Of a stretch of DNA of 64,000 bases, positions 62,317 to 64,000 are shown piece by piece. This DNA comes from Alphaproteobacteria bacterium (GTDB taxonomy: Bacteria > Pseudomonadota > Alphaproteobacteria > Sphingomonadales > Sphingomonadaceae): positions 19,218-83,217 of the forward strand of contig JAUHYZ010000008.1 in NCBI GenBank assembly GCA_030426245.1. The letters run 5' to 3'. Position numbers and translations under genes: made by a program. Position 1 is the first letter of the stretch, and every line of letters begins with the position of its first letter. Below the pieces are notes generated by a model. That model worked only from the letters and a program-made list of their open reading frames with translations. It was not told where the DNA came from and did not search any database.

Positions 62317-63486
62317 ATGCCTGACCTGAGCAAGATCGGCGAACGTGATAAACTGAAGCCGCGAAGCGACAAAGAACCTCATTGGCAACGGCTCCAGGCT
62401 GGTTGGTATGTAGGATATCGACCGTCCCGAAGAGGCGGAAAGGGGTCATGGTTCGCTCGCGCCTATGATGAAGACGCGCGCAAGTACCGCCGCAAGAATC
62501 TTGGACCTTATGGGACGTTGTCCGGACATGATGTGTTCGCCACAGCCAAGAGGGATGCAGAGGCGTTCGCCGAGTTGGTAGAAGCTGGAGGGCTGCGAAC
62601 AGAGAAGCTGGATACGGTTGAAGATGCGTGTCGGGCTTATCTTAGCGACAAACCGGGGCCAATTGCTGAAGGCGTGTTTCGCCGTCACGTATTCGATGAC
62701 GCCATTGCCAAGGTTAAGTTAGACAAGCTCCGAAAGCATCATCTGCGTGCATGGCGAAAGCGGCTTGAGAATGCGCCTGCGCTTATCACTCGAAGCAAGG
62801 ATGGGGAGCCTCGCTTCAAGACCAGAGCTGCTTCCACAGTTAATCGTGACATGGTCCCACTTCGCGCGGCACTTTGGCGTGTCCTCTCCCCTGGTGCACC
62901 AAATACTGACGCTGCCTGGCAAGAAGCTTTGAAGCCGATAAAGGGTGCGGACCGGCGTCGCGATGTCTATTTGGATCGACCAGAACGCAAGAAACTTCTG
63001 GCCGCCCTTCCTGAGGATATAGAGCCTTTTGTCCGGGGCCTTTGTCTGTTGCCGCTGAGGCCTGGAGCTCTTGCAGGACTGAAGGTGAGCAACTTTGACA
63101 AGAGGACTAGGACGCTGACGATTGGTGCCGACAAGAACGGCGTTCCTCGACAAATCAGTGTTCCTGAAACAATCGCCGGATTTTTGGCAGAACAGTGCAA
63201 GAGCAAGTTACCCACTGCATCGATGTTCATGCGCGCAGATGGGGTGCCTTGGTCCAAGGACAAATGGAAAGGTCCGATCAAGGACGCGGTGAAGGTCGTT
63301 CGTCTTCCGCAGGGTACTTCTGCTTACACTCTTCGCCACAGCGTAATAACTGACTTGGTGCGCGCTGGACTGCCGATTCTTACCGTTGCGCAACTGTCGG
63401 ATACGAGTGTCGCTATGATTGAAAAGCACTATGGTCACTTGGTGAGGAACGATGCAGAGCATGCATTGGCTCAGCTAGCGCTGTGA
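62317..63486 (+). CDS. Tyrosine-type site-specific recombinase (integrase)
   Basis: 389 residues. An N-terminal AP2-like/SAM-like arm-binding part (WYVGYRPSRRGGKGSWFARA, about 30-50) and a core-binding domain precede the catalytic domain. Catalytic residues are R248 (LLPLRPGALAGL), R340 (YTLRHSV) and the nucleophile Y372 (IEKHYGHL). The two auxiliary histidine positions read Tyr and Asp, as in some integrases of this subfamily. The start is the ATG at 62317 with GCGGGA upstream; the frame is open to 62170 but that includes repeat and att sequence. It most likely inserts the element at tRNA-Val(CAC). GC is visibly lower than in flanking genes. Confidence 0.88.
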   Translation: MPDLSKIGERDKLKPRSDKEPHWQRLQAGWYVGYRPSRRGGKGSWFARAYDEDARKYRRKNLGPYGTLSGHDVFATAKRDAEAFAELVEAGGLRTEKLDTVEDACRAYLSDKPGPIAEGVFRRHVFDDAIAKVKLDKLRKHHLRAWRKRLENAPALITRSKDGEPRFKTRAASTVNRDMVPLRAALWRVLSPGAPNTDAAWQEALKPIKGADRRRDVYLDRPERKKLLAALPEDIEPFVRGLCLLPLRPGALAGLKVSNFDKRTRTLTIGADKNGVPRQISVPETIAGFLAEQCKSKLPTASMFMRADGVPWSKDKWKGPIKDAVKVVRLPQGTSAYTLRHSVITDLVRAGLPILTVAQLSDTSVAMIEKHYGHLVRNDAEHALAQLAL

Positions 63487-63494
63487 GCTTCTGT

Positions 63495-63692
63495 CTAGAT
63501 CTCGCCTAGCCAATCGACGCGCAAGCGATCGAGACCAACGACTTCGCCTTCCGCTGTCACCTCGTTGCCGAAATGATCATTCGCCGGCTCGACGTATTCG
63601 AGCACCCAGTGATCGCCCGCCTCGGTTACGATGGCGAAGCCGCGTGGCAGTTGCTCGAGCCGTCCGCTGATACGTTGCCGATTCGTATTCAT
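63495..63692 (-). CDS. DUF5818-type small protein
   Basis: 65 residues beginning [20 protein letters not shown], then [18 protein letters not shown] and a final [11 protein letters not shown], a pattern I recognise from small sphingomonad proteins found beside integrases. Beta-rich and cytoplasmic, with unknown function. Its start overlaps the stop of the transglycosylase gene (ATGA) and it converges on the integrase gene with 8 bases between. Confidence 0.65.
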   Translation of the reverse strand: MNTNRQRISGRLEQLPRGFAIVTEAGDHWVLEYVEPANDHFGNEVTAEGEVVGLDRLRVDWLGEI

Positions 63693-64000
63693 GAAGGCCT
63701 GTATGCCATCCATCGCTGCAAAACGCTCCTGACATATGCGGGCGTTTCCCGATTTCTCGGGATGCCACCGGCACGAGCAACTGCGCCCGGACCAGCATTG
63801 TAAGCGGCGAGTGCCAGATGGACCTCGCCAAAACGGTCCAGCATCTGTCGCAGGTAGCGCGCGCCTCCATCGATGTTCTGGCGAGGATCATGCCGGTTGC
63901 GAACGCCAAGCTCGCGGGCGGTTGCCGGCATCAACTGCGCAAGTCCGGCAGCACCAGCCGGGCTGATCGCCATCGGATTGAAGCGGGACTCGGCCCAAAC
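63689..64000 (-). CDS. Lytic transglycosylase (SLT domain), C-terminal part (partial)
   Basis: The frame remains open at the window edge, so the N-terminus is missing. Visible are the catalytic glutamate motif AESRFNP, the [16 protein letters not shown] signature, [17 protein letters not shown] and [18 protein letters not shown]. This is the SLT domain of VirB1/TrbN-like enzymes that open peptidoglycan for conjugation systems. A housekeeping transglycosylase is the alternative, but its place in a tRNA-bounded element and overlap with a DUF5818 gene favour a mobile-element function. Confidence 0.85.
   Translation of the reverse strand, partial: VWAESRFNPMAISPAGAAGLAQLMPATARELGVRNRHDPRQNIDGGARYLRQMLDRFGEVHLALAAYNAGPGAVARAGGIPRNRETPAYVRSVLQRWMAYRPS

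Larger units (their letters stand above)
62130..64000. mobile_element. Left end of an integrated element (continues past window)
   Basis: It starts at the tRNA-Val 3' fragment and contains, so far, a tyrosine integrase, a DUF5818 gene and a lytic transglycosylase. The part shown is less GC-rich than the rest of the window. Because the fragment is the 3' end and lies at the left, the intact tRNA should be regenerated at the right end beyond 64000. The transglycosylase hints at conjugation genes, so an ICE or genomic island is more likely than a phage. Confidence 0.7.

Noticed and set aside
1..64000. CRISPR arrays, rRNA operons, insertion sequences
   Set aside because: No regularly spaced long repeats, no rRNA sequence and no transposase motif were seen.

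Overview
The window looks like chromosomal DNA of a GC-rich alphaproteobacterium, most likely Sphingomonadales (Sphingomonadaceae or Erythrobacteraceae). Pointers are the DUF1465 and DUF5818 proteins, the GAF-domain PTS enzyme I (EI-Ntr), the zwf-edd-glk-eda order of an Entner-Doudoroff operon, and the ubiB-ubiE / mutM / rpsT / dnaA neighbourhood. This placement rests on family recognition and gene order, not on a search.

Layout. 1-9.5 kb: the end of an arsC gene, an MFS exporter, a PmtA-like methyltransferase, lipB, nadA, a PhyH-type dioxygenase, an MBL hydrolase, glpK and small DUF1465/DUF465 proteins. 9.6-17.7 kb: ptsP, a RodZ-like membrane HTH protein, a YbgF/CpoB-like periplasmic protein, tilS (apparently without a standard start codon), a glycosyltransferase and a phospholipase D-type synthase. 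17.7-25.4 kb: a leftward operon zwf-edd-glk-eda plus a strongly diverged PEP-carboxylase-family gene. 25.4-33.6 kb: a transglutaminase-like protein, yjbQ-rimO, a K+ channel, surE, serS and a Spinster-type MFS protein. 33.8-37.8 kb: a tightly packed rightward operon of an AMP-phosphorylase-type 'thymidine phosphorylase', a PRPP-synthase-like protein and a beta-CASP MBL ribonuclease. This reads as an RNA-to-ribose-phosphate salvage route. 37.8-40.1 kb: an L,D-transpeptidase next to an Lpp-like lipoprotein, then an orphan lipoprotein. 40.1-48 kb: ubiB-ubiE-EamA, mutM, rpsT, dnaA, DUF983 and MoeB/ThiF.

48.1-54 kb is accessory and catabolic in flavour: a class-C beta-lactamase-like hydrolase, then a leftward operon (SMP-30 lactonase, EstC-like esterase, enoyl reductase, second alpha/beta hydrolase). 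A divergent paralogue of the EstC-like esterase lies across the gap. 54.4-62 kb holds a sensor kinase/response regulator pair divergent from an adaptor-RND-TolC heavy-metal efflux system. A clear inverted-repeat operator sits between them.

At 62130-62176 there is the 3' part of a tRNA-Val(CAC) on the minus strand, followed at once by a tyrosine integrase, DUF5818 and a lytic transglycosylase that runs off the window. This is the left end of an integrated element. The intact tRNA should lie to the right, beyond the window. No CRISPR array, rRNA or complete tRNA gene was seen.
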